Origin: Acidobacteriaceae bacterium
GTDB lineage: Bacteria > Acidobacteriota > Terriglobia > Bryobacterales > Bryobacteraceae
Length of the DNA: 63,019 nucleotides
Assembly: GCA_019244055.1 (NCBI GenBank)
Contig: JAFATG010000258.1
Span: 1-63,019 of the forward strand
Reading direction: 5' to 3'
Positions within the stretch are counted from its first letter, which is position 1, and each line of letters starts with the position of its first letter. The position numbers were made by a program, and so were the translations under genes. The notes under the pieces are model-generated. The model was not told the DNA's origin. It made no database searches and worked only from the letters and a program-made list of their open reading frames with translations. Below, piece after piece: positions 36,885 to 45,272 of the stretch.

Positions 36885-36960
36885 CACCGGAGTAGCGTAG
36901 GTCCCACCGACGGTTTAGGCAATCGCGCTAGCCCGGCTGACCTAACGGCGACCGTTCGAT
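36885..36960 (+). ncRNA. possible structured 5' leader of the hybrid kinase gene
   Basis: The 206-base gap before the kinase gene holds a compact GC-rich region able to fold two ways. GACCTAA (36939-36945) can pair either with TAGGTC (36898-36903), all six bases, or with TTAGG (36915-36919). CGGT (36911-36914) and ACCG (36951-36954) can enclose the second form. Fragments AGGCAA and CCTAACGG recall known riboswitch cores but no Rfam family fits convincingly. No U-run terminator is seen. Candidate only. Confidence 0.3.
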
Positions 36961-37017
36961 CTGCCGAATAGCTATCTAAGTGCGGAAAACAAATCATGCG
37001 TCGGAGGTTACCCTGTT

Positions 37018-38460
37018 ATGACAGAGTCCAGCGTCGAAGCCCTTTTAGAGCCTTGTGGCAAAGAGGTACTAGCGCTCGAATCAGCGGCTCTGCCCCGGGC
37101 AATCGCCCAGAATTTTCACACTTTCAGCCGGCGTCAATCCCTGGGCCTGATCGACGGCCATCCCACCCAGCCAGCAGATCGGGCCTCTACTAATGAGGAA
37201 TTACTGGAGTATCTGCTCGAGATCGAAGCCTCCCGGCAGGATCTCGAGCGCTATGCTCGGGACCTGAATCGTCTTATCGAGGAAGCCACTCGGGCGACCC
37301 GAGCCGCCGAGCAGGCCGCGCAAGCAAAAACCGACTTTCTCGCCATGATCACCCATGAGATGCGGACCCCGTTGAACGGCATCATTGGCATGACCTCGGC
37401 CCTTCTGTCTCGCAACTTAGCAGAACCCGAGAAGGACTGCGTGGAGACGATCCGAAACGCCAGCGAAGCCCTTCAGGCTATCATCGACGATGTCCTCGAG
37501 CTCTCGAAAATCGAAGCCGGCGCACTGCAATTGGAGTACGCCAATTTTGAGCTCAGGGCTGCAATACGCGAGACCCTTCGCATAATGGAAGCCACGATCG
37601 GCCGAAAGCCAGTCTTTCTAACTGCCTCGATTGATCGAGCTATCCCGCCAAAGATCCGGGGGGATATTGCTCGTATTCGTCAAGTTCTCCTAAACCTGCT
37701 TAGCAACGCGGTCAAGTTTACACCTGCCGGAAAAATAGAACTTCGGGTTGAACTGAAAACGTCCGCGCCAGATTATCTGGAGCTGCTGTTCTTAGTCACG
37801 GATCAGGGTATCGGCATGAGTGAGGAGCAACAGGCAAAACTATTTCGTCCTTTCAGCCAGGCCGACGTTTCCACCAGTCGCTGCTTCGGTGGAACGGGGC
37901 TGGGCCTCACCATTTGCAAACGTCTGGTCCAAATGATGGGTGGCGATATTGGCGTAAAGAGCAAGCCCGGCCAAGGATCTTGTTTCTGGTTCACCGTCCG
38001 GGTTTGCCCGGCAGAGTCCGCCCACGAGCATTGTGCAAAACAGCAACAGCGTTGCTCGTCTCCGCAGGCTGTTCAGGTAAAGAACTTTCGCCTTCTGCTA
38101 GTGGATGACAACGCGATCAATCAGAAAGTTGGAGTTCTGACGTTGAAGAAGCTTGGATACCACGCAGATGTCGCCGCCAACGGCCATGAAGCTCTGGAAG
38201 CTGTTGCGCGTCGGAATTACGATCTGGTGCTGATGGATTGCATTATGCCCGAGATGGACGGTTATGAGGCCACTCGACGCTTGCGCGCCATGAGCGGTCC
38301 TGTATCCGGTGTTCCCGTAATCGCCATGACAGGGAACGCCTTTGCGGAAGATCGCGAGGCCTGCCTTGCCGCCGGCATGTCGGATCATCTTCCCAAGCCG
38401 GTCCGGGAGGCCGAGCTCAATCGCATCCTCGAGCGCTGGCTCGATCGTCCTAGCGCCTAA
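37018..38460 (+). CDS. soluble hybrid histidine kinase with C-terminal receiver
   Basis: A 480-residue protein: an N-terminal approx. 60 residues without a recognisable domain, a coiled coil (about 62-105, [19 protein letters not shown]), HisKA with His113 in [14 protein letters not shown], HATPase ([42 protein letters not shown]) and a C-terminal receiver ([14 protein letters not shown]; phosphoacceptor Asp about 407 in [15 protein letters not shown]). No TM and no PAS domain; input could come through the N-terminus or the leader RNA. GGAGG at 37003-37007, ten bases before ATG. An HPt partner is not in view. Confidence 0.93.
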   Translation: MTESSVEALLEPCGKEVLALESAALPRAIAQNFHTFSRRQSLGLIDGHPTQPADRASTNEELLEYLLEIEASRQDLERYARDLNRLIEEATRATRAAEQAAQAKTDFLAMITHEMRTPLNGIIGMTSALLSRNLAEPEKDCVETIRNASEALQAIIDDVLELSKIEAGALQLEYANFELRAAIRETLRIMEATIGRKPVFLTASIDRAIPPKIRGDIARIRQVLLNLLSNAVKFTPAGKIELRVELKTSAPDYLELLFLVTDQGIGMSEEQQAKLFRPFSQADVSTSRCFGGTGLGLTICKRLVQMMGGDIGVKSKPGQGSCFWFTVRVCPAESAHEHCAKQQQRCSSPQAVQVKNFRLLLVDDNAINQKVGVLTLKKLGYHADVAANGHEALEAVARRNYDLVLMDCIMPEMDGYEATRRLRAMSGPVSGVPVIAMTGNAFAEDREACLAAGMSDHLPKPVREAELNRILERWLDRPSA

Positions 38461-39530
38461 TCCGGATACGAATCACCTGGGTGAACCACGCGTATGTAAT
38501 GATCCGTGAACTCCTGGTGACCGCCGGGAAGCTTCACCTTTGGCATGTGGCAATTGACACAGCCTGAGGTCGCAACCGGACACGGCTTCCCGACCCGATG
38601 CAGATTCGATACGGGCTGCAGATGTCCCGATGTCGAACTGGCTGATGTCGTACCATGGCAAGCCAGACATTTTGGATCGTATGAAGCGCCATCGGTCACG
38701 ACTTCCTTATGCGGGTCATGACAGGCCACACAACTGATGCGCGAATCCGCCCCGTTGAAGCACTTGCTGTTCGCAAGCCTGTAAGGCTGGAACCGAACGT
38801 TCATCTGTCCCAGCCAGTGGTTCCGCAAAACCTCTTCAAAACTGCGATGGCATTGGCCGCAGAAGTTCGAAATCTGTTCCGCGGAGAGCGCTTTCAATTT
38901 CGGCGGAACGGATTCCAGCTTCCCATGTGAGATGGCCTCTAAATGGGTGGCGGCTCCGGTATGGCAATGCTCACAGGTGACGCCGGGCTTCAAGGAATCA
39001 AAGTGAACACGATAGTCGGATACTGCGCCAGTCGCATGACAGCCGAAACAGGCCGTCGTTTCGGTGTTTGTAAGTTCGCGGCCAAAGGCTTGCTCGAGCG
39101 TTGTAGGCTCCATTCCCTGGTCGCCGATCGTAATGTCGAGGCCGTTCGCCAGTGGATAGAAGCTGACGTAGCTCTCGTAGAAGCGGCCATCGCGTTCGAA
39201 TACCCAGGTTTGCGCGCCGGTTCCAAATGCCCATTGGATGGGCGCCGAAATTGTGCGCGCGCCATCGCTAATCGAATAGGTGCTTTGGCCGTTGCGCGTC
39301 TCCACGGTGTACGAATAGCTGCCGTGTTGGAACGTAAGCTTCGGATGAGCCGCTAGTACCGAGTTCGCGCCCGGCAGCAGCAGCGCATGCGCCATTGAGG
39401 TCTCTGGTTGAGATCGCGCCTGCGCGGTATGGCACGCTCCACATGTCAAGCTGCGGCTGCTTGAGACTGCCCCGAACAGCACTCCTTGGAACAGAACCGC
39501 GACCACCAGGGAGCGGCAGCTTTTCCGCAA
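38457..39530 (-). CDS. exported heptaheme c-type cytochrome
   Basis: About 357 residues starting at TTG 39530, which gives a signal peptide ([17 protein letters not shown]) 7 bases after the upstream stop; the longer frame to 39662 would overlap the TPR gene. Seven CxxCH haem motifs: CGACH, CFGCH, CEHCH, CGQCH, CVACH, CLACH, CVNCH. The order and the segments [24 protein letters not shown] and [11 protein letters not shown] match the cytochrome c554/NapC-NirT-like multihaem group. It should act in periplasmic electron transfer. Last gene of an operon with two TPR genes. Confidence 0.88.
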   Translation of the reverse strand: MRKSCRSLVVAVLFQGVLFGAVSSSRSLTCGACHTAQARSQPETSMAHALLLPGANSVLAAHPKLTFQHGSYSYTVETRNGQSTYSISDGARTISAPIQWAFGTGAQTWVFERDGRFYESYVSFYPLANGLDITIGDQGMEPTTLEQAFGRELTNTETTACFGCHATGAVSDYRVHFDSLKPGVTCEHCHTGAATHLEAISHGKLESVPPKLKALSAEQISNFCGQCHRSFEEVLRNHWLGQMNVRFQPYRLANSKCFNGADSRISCVACHDPHKEVVTDGASYDPKCLACHGTTSASSTSGHLQPVSNLHRVGKPCPVATSGCVNCHMPKVKLPGGHQEFTDHYIRVVHPGDSYPD

Positions 39531-39537
39531 TCTGACA

Positions 39538-40638
39538 CTACCGTTGCGCAAGAGAGCTGGCTTCCTTCCGCGATAGTTCAAGCGAGATCTCACGTTCGCG
39601 GCGGGCCTCTTCGGTGCGGCCGATTCGCGAGTAAGCGGTCGCCAGCGACAAATGGGTCTCAAGAAACGTGGCGTCGATCGTTTCAGCCGCTCGCAAGCGC
39701 TCGATCCCGCGTTCCACTGAGCCCGTTTCTACCAGCAAGCGCCCATAGACAAACTGGGCGATGGCGTAATCGGGTGCCAGCGTCGCGGCCTTTTCTGCAT
39801 ACGGCAGCGCAGTCTGTAGTTCGCCGGCACGCAGCAACACCCACGCTAGCATTGCGCCGGCCGCGGAATTCGAAGGATTCACTCGAAGCTCCTCCTTGAA
39901 CTCGTCGACCGCTTGGGCGGTATCGGCTACCAGCAGGAACGTGCCGCGGAGATAATGTACGCCCGAAGCGTCAGGAAATCGCGCGGCCAGATCGTTCAAA
40001 GCCTGCTGCGCATGTTCGAGATCGCCGCTCATGGTAAAGATCGAAGCCTTGCCCGCACTAAGAAACAGATCCGTTTGCCCGGGCGGAATCTCCTTCGGAA
40101 GCATGGGCCTTCGCAGCGCCGCCAGGCCAACCGCCGAAACCAATTCCGGACTCCGTGAACCACGCCGAATCAGCATTGCGTACGTTTGTATGGCGCGATC
40201 AAATTGACCGGCTCGCGTCAGCAAAAGCGCCTCGTGAAACCGCAACACCGCCTCCATCCCGGGCTGCAGCTCGGAGCTTGCCGCAAGTCCTCGTTCCACA
40301 TCCGCCAGCGCCTTGTCGTTCTCGCCGGTTTCGAATTCACACAATCCGAGCAGGCCCCATGCTGGTCCTGCGTTAGGCTGCAGCTCCAATAAATGGCGAA
40401 GAGCATCGCGCCCATCCGTGTACTGGTCCGAATCGTAGAGCAGCGTGCCGAGATACCACCAGCCTTGATCCCACCTGGGGTTAAGCGCCAACGCCTGTCT
40501 GTAGAGCGCGATCGCCTGCGGAACATTGTTCGCATCGCGCGCGGCATTGGCCTGCGCCGAGAGTCTCTGAAACGCGCCTTCGTCAGCCAGAACCGATGCC
40601 GTTAACAAAACACACGCGCACAAAGCCTTCAGGTACAT
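39538..40638 (-). CDS. exported TPR protein (paralogue 1 of tandem pair)
   Basis: A 366-residue protein with a signal peptide (LKALCACVLLTASVLAD) and about eight TPR-like units, e.g. AIALYRQALALNPRWDQGWW, AGPAWGLLGLCEFETGENDK and AIAQFVYGRLLVETGSVERG. It aligns throughout with the neighbouring gene at 40639-41787 (same spacing of LYRQALAL, GVHYLRG, and the internal MLPKEIPPG block), so the two arose by tandem duplication. Periplasmic scaffold; partner perhaps the downstream cytochrome. Stop and start of the two TPR genes abut (TAG-ATG). Confidence 0.87.
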   Translation of the reverse strand: MYLKALCACVLLTASVLADEGAFQRLSAQANAARDANNVPQAIALYRQALALNPRWDQGWWYLGTLLYDSDQYTDGRDALRHLLELQPNAGPAWGLLGLCEFETGENDKALADVERGLAASSELQPGMEAVLRFHEALLLTRAGQFDRAIQTYAMLIRRGSRSPELVSAVGLAALRRPMLPKEIPPGQTDLFLSAGKASIFTMSGDLEHAQQALNDLAARFPDASGVHYLRGTFLLVADTAQAVDEFKEELRVNPSNSAAGAMLAWVLLRAGELQTALPYAEKAATLAPDYAIAQFVYGRLLVETGSVERGIERLRAAETIDATFLETHLSLATAYSRIGRTEEARREREISLELSRKEASSLAQR

Positions 40639-41787
40639 CTAACGGTTCTCACCCGGTCCGTCCTGGGCGGAAACGCCCCTGCTGTCCTGAATACTTTTCA
40701 ATCGCTTGAATTCCGCGATCTGTTTATCGGCATCCACTATTCTGCCCACTCTGCGATAGTTCTGTCCTAGTGAGAAATGCAGCTCCGGATTATCTGGCGC
40801 TAGTTTTACGGCGGTTTCAAACTCCGACGTGGCATCTTCGTGCCGGCCCATATGTTCGTACGCCCGTCCGAGGATCGCGTGTGAAAGCGCGTTCAAAGGT
40901 TGCAACTGTAGAGCTTCGCGAGTAATGACCGCGGCACTTGCGGCATCGCCGGTCTTAATCTCAATCATCGCGATCTGCTGCCGCGCCTGCACATGCGAAG
41001 GACTGATCGCCAGTTCCTTGCGAAACTCCGCAAGCGATGCATTAGGATCGCGCTCTAACAAGGAAATGCCAACAAAATAGTGAACTCCTGGCTCGTTCGG
41101 GTATTGCGCAATCAGTTGCTTAAACAAAGGTGCGCCCTCATCGCCGTTTCCCGCATAAAAAGCCAGTGCTGCCCGCCCGGCGAGATCCACCAACGGCAGC
41201 TTGTTCCCGGGAAGTTCGTTCGGCATATAAGGCATTCCCAATGCAGTTACCCCTAATGCCCGGACAGTCGGGGAAGAATTGTCACCTGCCTTGGCCAGCA
41301 CACGCAGTTCTTCGATGGATCCGCTGTAGTCATGTGACCGCAAATAAATAAGCGCCGCTTCGTTGTGAACCGCCGACACGAATGGCAGATTATCGGGTAG
41401 TCCCGCCACCTCACCTTTGTGGATGTCTGTCAGTGCCTCCCTGTACTTGCCCAAACGTGACTCGCATAGCCCAAGAAAGCCCCACACGGCTCCATTTCCC
41501 GGTGCAAGCGCAGCCGCTTTTCGGAACGCCTGCTCTGCTTCCGAAAATTGATCGATTTGATAAAGACCGCCGCCCAGATCGAACCATCCCTCGGCCCAAT
41601 CGGGTTTCAGTGCAAGGGCTTGGCGGTACAGCGGGACGGCCTGGCCGGGATCGCTTCGCAACGCTGCTGACGCGCGGCTCGCAAGCACATCGAAATCATC
41701 AGTCGAGCTTGCCTGGGCTCGCATAACGCCGGACGTTCCGGCAAACGCGCAAATGACAATCGCTACCAAGCGAAAGCGAAACTTCAA
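40639..41787 (-). CDS. exported TPR protein (paralogue 2 of tandem pair)
   Basis: A 382-residue protein, signal peptide (LVAIVICAFAGTSGVMRA). TPR units run to the end: AVPLYRQALALKPDWAEGWF, GNGAVWGFLGLCESRLGKYR, AGDAASAAV-type helices and LSHAILGRAYEHMGRHEDAT. It parallels the downstream paralogue block for block, including YMPNELPGNKLPLVD where the other has MLPKEIPPGQ. First gene of TPR-TPR-heptaheme cytochrome, divergent from another TPR gene with 34 bases between starts; the promoter must lie in or next to that gap. Confidence 0.87.
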   Translation of the reverse strand: MKFRFRLVAIVICAFAGTSGVMRAQASSTDDFDVLASRASAALRSDPGQAVPLYRQALALKPDWAEGWFDLGGGLYQIDQFSEAEQAFRKAAALAPGNGAVWGFLGLCESRLGKYREALTDIHKGEVAGLPDNLPFVSAVHNEAALIYLRSHDYSGSIEELRVLAKAGDNSSPTVRALGVTALGMPYMPNELPGNKLPLVDLAGRAALAFYAGNGDEGAPLFKQLIAQYPNEPGVHYFVGISLLERDPNASLAEFRKELAISPSHVQARQQIAMIEIKTGDAASAAVITREALQLQPLNALSHAILGRAYEHMGRHEDATSEFETAVKLAPDNPELHFSLGQNYRRVGRIVDADKQIAEFKRLKSIQDSRGVSAQDGPGENR

Positions 41788-41821
41788 CTGACTGCAAACT
41801 CCGTGTACCTACGATTCTAAA

Positions 41822-42946
41822 ATGATGCTATACGTGCGCTGTGCAGTTCTCTTGTCCGTTCTCGTGTCTTCGATCGCATTTGCCCAGAGCGGAACTATCG
41901 AGGAGCAATTCCGGAACGCCGTCACAGCTCAAGAGCGCGGAGATTTCGCCGCTGCTGTCCGCGAGTACCGGGAATTGTTGCGCGCCAATCCCAATCTCGT
42001 AGACGCGCGCGCAAATCTTGCTGCTTCCCTGGTTCATCTCGGCCAATTCGACGAAGCAGTCGCCGAATATCGAACGGCTCTGAAACAGGATCCCACGAAC
42101 AAGGACATTCGCCTGAACTTGGCGCTCGCCTTTTACAAGAAGGGCGATCTTTCCCAGGCCGCCATCGAGCTCGACAGTCTTCTCAAAACCGAACCGGGCA
42201 ACACCCGTTTCGCCACGCTCTTGGCGGATTGCTATTCGCGAATGGGCGACGATACGAAGGCAATCGCTCTTCTGAAACCGTTGCAGGCAGATCACCCGGA
42301 AGATCTCGACCTCGACTATGTGCTAGGCTCCGCCTTCATCCGCTCCGGCAAGACGGATGAGGGCGTTCCGCTGCTCGAGCGCGTCGGCAGGGAAGGCAAC
42401 AGCGCTGATGCGTATCTCTTGGCCGGCTCGGCATTGTTCAAACAGGACGAAAAGTCGCGCGCTGTCGATGACTTGCAAGCAGCCGCCCGGCTCAATCCCA
42501 ACCTTCCAGGGCTTGCTACGCAGCTCGGGATCGCAAAGGAAGGATCTGGCGATGCTGAAGGTGCCGAGCAGGATTTACGCAAAGCCGTGCAATTGAATCC
42601 CACCGATTTTGAAGCGACCGTCCATCTCGGAGGCGTTCTCTACAGCCAGCGCAAACTCGATGAAGCCCGCGTCTATATCGAGAAGGCACTGGCGCTGAAA
42701 CCCGATTCGCTCTTCGCGCTATATGAAATGGCGCTACTCGAAAGTGCGGCCGGACAGGACGAGGCCGCGGTGAGTGCGCTTGAGCGTGTTGAGCGCGGCG
42801 AGCCAGATTGGCTGGATCCGCACGTCCGCTTGGCCGCGCTTTACTACAAAGTGAAGCGTCCCGCCGACGGGCTGCGCGAGCGACAAATCGTGGACAAGCT
42901 GACCGCCGAACAGCAAAAACAAGGCCCAACCCCACCGGTACGATAA
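41822..42946 (+). CDS. exported TPR protein
   Basis: A 374-residue protein with a signal peptide (AVLLSVLVSSIAFAQS) and about nine consecutive TPRs (AAVREYRELLRANPNLVDAR; AVAEYRTALKQDPTNKDIR; AEQDLRKAVQLNPTDFEAT; ARVYIEKALALKPDSLFAL). Regular 34-residue spacing suggests a superhelix. It is divergent from the TPR/cytochrome operon, so all three TPR genes may share one control region. Start codons ATG at 41822 and 41825 are adjacent and equivalent. Confidence 0.88.
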   Translation: MMLYVRCAVLLSVLVSSIAFAQSGTIEEQFRNAVTAQERGDFAAAVREYRELLRANPNLVDARANLAASLVHLGQFDEAVAEYRTALKQDPTNKDIRLNLALAFYKKGDLSQAAIELDSLLKTEPGNTRFATLLADCYSRMGDDTKAIALLKPLQADHPEDLDLDYVLGSAFIRSGKTDEGVPLLERVGREGNSADAYLLAGSALFKQDEKSRAVDDLQAAARLNPNLPGLATQLGIAKEGSGDAEGAEQDLRKAVQLNPTDFEATVHLGGVLYSQRKLDEARVYIEKALALKPDSLFALYEMALLESAAGQDEAAVSALERVERGEPDWLDPHVRLAALYYKVKRPADGLRERQIVDKLTAEQQKQGPTPPVR

Positions 42947-42999
42947 TCGCCCGATCTGAGCGGTATCGGTCTAAGCGGGCACATAAACAGGCGCCGCCC

Positions 43000-43434
43000 A
43001 TGAACGCCGATCAACGCGAATACTGTGACTTGTTAACAGAACGGGTGCTCGGTGCCGTGTTCGAGGTCTCCAACATGCTTGGTGTTGGATTTCTTGAGAA
43101 AGTTTACGAGCGCGCTCTGCTCAGAGAGCTAGGTCTTCGTGGCATCCCGGCCACCGCCCAAGCCTCGTTTACAGTGACTTATAAAGGCCACTCCGTTGGC
43201 GAATATTTTGCCGATATCCTCGTTGAAGACGTTCTGGTTATTGAGTTGAAATGTGTAGAGCGCCTCGCCAACGAACACACTCCGCAATGTCTCAATTATC
43301 TGCGAGCTTCCAATCGTACCGTTTGCCTTCTGGTCAATTTTCAGAAGCCCAAAGTCGAATGGAAGCGTATCGTCCTTGGGTTTTCAGATCCCTTGTCCCA
43401 TCCGCGTTCATCAGCGTTGATCAGCGGCCATTAA
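43000..43434 (+). CDS. GxxExxY protein
   Basis: A 144-residue protein starting at ATG 43000. The naming motif is present: GVGFLEKVYERALLREL, followed by the PD-(D/E)XK-like core EYFADILVEDVLVIELKCV and CLNYLRASNRTVCLLVNF with KVEWKRIV. The family is predicted to be nuclease-like; its function is unknown. It is preceded and followed by inverted copies of a GATCAACGC repeat, suggesting it moves as a unit. Position between a TPR gene and the malectin gene has no evident logic. Confidence 0.9.
   Translation: MNADQREYCDLLTERVLGAVFEVSNMLGVGFLEKVYERALLRELGLRGIPATAQASFTVTYKGHSVGEYFADILVEDVLVIELKCVERLANEHTPQCLNYLRASNRTVCLLVNFQKPKVEWKRIVLGFSDPLSHPRSSALISGH
43009..43425. repeat. inverted GATCAACGC repeats at both ends of the GxxExxY gene
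   Basis: GATCAACGC occurs at 43009-43017, inside the first codons. The reverse complement GCGTTGATC is at 43414-43422, in the last codons, next to the near-identical GCGTTCATC (43404-43412), giving a 10-base tandem at the 3' end. Such GCGTT-ATCAGCG blocks are often seen around GxxExxY genes. Whether they are recombination sites is inference. Confidence 0.5.
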
Positions 43435-43439
43435 CTCCT

Positions 43440-45047
43440 TCACTTCGATTCATCCAGCACCTCTATCCCGAACACCGAAGCATAATTCGCGACCGGTCGA
43501 AAGGAGAGAATCAGTTTTCCTTGCGCATTCGGCCGTAGCCTGTGAAAACTCTTTGTCATGGCATGCAGGGTGCCGGCTTCCCGAAAGATATCCAAGTGGT
43601 CCAGCAGCATACTGCCGTTACACGAGACATTGAAAACTCGGCTGCCGATCCCCCCCATCCCCGAAGCTCCCGGGCCAAAGTAAGTCTCTGCAAAATATAA
43701 GTTCGCAGTGTACGTGCTCCGCGGATCGGTCGGGATCGCGTAACTGAAATTACCCATCCGCTCCGTTCCAAACAGCGTTGGATCAGGGGTACCGGTAACC
43801 GGCGGCTTCCCGCCTTCGTTCACGCCGCCCAAATAGTAGTCGTCCGGCATCCAGATATGACCAAGATGGTCCGTATAGGAATTGATCTGCGTCGCGATTC
43901 GTATGGGTATCTGGTGATGTGGGGTGCCGGGTAGCAGCACAATCCCGCTGATCATCGGTTCTCCGCGCTGGCTCTCAAAGGATATATGAAGTTTTCCGTC
44001 CGCTGCGGGTTGCACATCTTTAAACACGCGCTCATCCGCAATCCTCGGCCCGCCCGCATCCGAAAGTGGGTCGAACGTCTGAATCAAAGTTGCCCCGTTC
44101 AGGCGGATCATGAATGTGCGGCTGTTCTCGCCACCCCCTAAATCCTCGCCGTACTCGGTTTCGATGAAATAGAGGTGGAGCTCATAAGTTGCGGGCTTAA
44201 CCGGAATATCGTAGGAGAATTCGCCGGTCCGCATATTCCTGAACAGAAACGGATCGCTGGCTCGCCGCACAAAGCCCGGTCGCGTCGGCCACGGCCGCCC
44301 GCCATGGAAGTACTGATCGGGACCCCATACGTCTCCCAAACGTCCGATGTGAGGCGGTCCGTTATAGCCGCACAGAAACCGGATCGGGCCGCCCGCTGCG
44401 GCTGGCACCGTTTCTTGAACCACCGCTGCTCTGCTACGATCTGGCGTTCCTTCCGCCGGAGGACCGTTTCGGTGCCTGCGCAGAAAACCGAAGTACGCGA
44501 CCGTCAATAGGCAAAGTGCCAGGACCGAAAGCGCCACTGCGACATATTTCCCTCGGCGCCTCGGTTTTACTGGAGCGGTCGGGAGCGCGAGAATTTCGCC
44601 GGAAAAAATGGAAGACGCAACCTCCACTTTTTGTAGGGCTTCGGTTGCCTCGGCTACCGCTGTATCTGTTCCCGCAGTCTCGCTTGTATCCTGCTCCGTT
44701 TTCGCGGTGTAACGGAACACCGGCGCGTAACTGCCAGGCGAAATCTCGATTTGCCAGGCATGATCTTTGCCTTCAGATTCGTAGTACTGCTTTAGCTTTT
44801 TTCGGAGCCGGTGAACCTCCACTCGCGCAATCGAGTCCCGAGTCCGATCGAACGTATCAACCCGATTAAATACGTCCGCCGCTATTTTGATTTCATTCAG
44901 CTCATCGGCTTTGCCCGCAAAATGCTTTTCGCATATATACGAAAACAGCCTCGCCATAAGAGGCGAGCGAGCGAAAGCGGAGACAACCGCTTCCACCTCT
45001 GAATGCTGCTCTTCTAACGACGAAATTTCCCGTTCAACCGCTGCCAT
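43440..45047 (-). CDS. single-pass membrane protein with regulator-like N-terminus and two malectin domains
   Basis: About 535 residues from ATG 45047 (MAAVEREISSLEEQH) with GGTGGG upstream; the frame extends to 45245 without a good start. Residues about 2-112 are a helical module common in acidobacteria (LMARLFSYICEKHFAGKADE; RVDTFDRTRDSIARVEVHRL), often at the head of regulators. One TM is at about 167-189 (YVAVALSVLALCLLTVAYFG). Two malectin-type carbohydrate-binding domains follow (about 222-374, RFLCGYNGPPHIGRLGDVW; about 385-535, DPTLFGTERMGNFSYAIP). Layout suggests cytosolic output, periplasmic sugar sensing. It is divergent from the TonB receptor gene. Confidence 0.85.
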   Translation of the reverse strand: MAAVEREISSLEEQHSEVEAVVSAFARSPLMARLFSYICEKHFAGKADELNEIKIAADVFNRVDTFDRTRDSIARVEVHRLRKKLKQYYESEGKDHAWQIEISPGSYAPVFRYTAKTEQDTSETAGTDTAVAEATEALQKVEVASSIFSGEILALPTAPVKPRRRGKYVAVALSVLALCLLTVAYFGFLRRHRNGPPAEGTPDRSRAAVVQETVPAAAGGPIRFLCGYNGPPHIGRLGDVWGPDQYFHGGRPWPTRPGFVRRASDPFLFRNMRTGEFSYDIPVKPATYELHLYFIETEYGEDLGGGENSRTFMIRLNGATLIQTFDPLSDAGGPRIADERVFKDVQPAADGKLHISFESQRGEPMISGIVLLPGTPHHQIPIRIATQINSYTDHLGHIWMPDDYYLGGVNEGGKPPVTGTPDPTLFGTERMGNFSYAIPTDPRSTYTANLYFAETYFGPGASGMGGIGSRVFNVSCNGSMLLDHLDIFREAGTLHAMTKSFHRLRPNAQGKLILSFRPVANYASVFGIEVLDESK

Positions 45048-45272
45048 CCCACCTGTGCCGTAAATCGATTGTACGCTATTCGATTCCGCGTTAGTACCCC
45101 TGCCTGTAACAACGTGTAACGCAGATTTTAACGTAGCGTCATTTCTAACTCTTGGCGTATAGTTTTCACAGCTTTTGGTTGCACTGCAAATGTCAGCCGT
45201 GTTGTATCTCGCGTCAGGCTGTCGAATTGGTGGTCTTCCAAGCATTGAATTCAGCTTCAGTTAAGAGGGTCC
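45048..45272. promoter_or_regulatory. divergent control region between malectin gene and TonB receptor gene
   Basis: 225 bases without a gene. It contains spaced copies of TAAC: GTAAC at 45106-45110 and 45116-45120, TTAACG at 45128-45133 and TAACT at 45146-45150, the first three 10 and 12 bases apart. Helical-turn spacing suggests direct-repeat binding sites. No clear sigma70 boxes or terminator were recognised. Confidence 0.4.

Noticed and set aside
36885-36960. c-di-GMP-I (GEMM) riboswitch identity for the kinase leader
   Set aside because: GGCAA and CTAACGG fragments are there but the P1b stem and the GGGACGCAAAGCC-type core are missing.
42808-42999. 64-residue upstream extension of the GxxExxY gene
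   Set aside because: It overlaps the end of the TPR gene in another frame; the family starts at the ATG at 43000.
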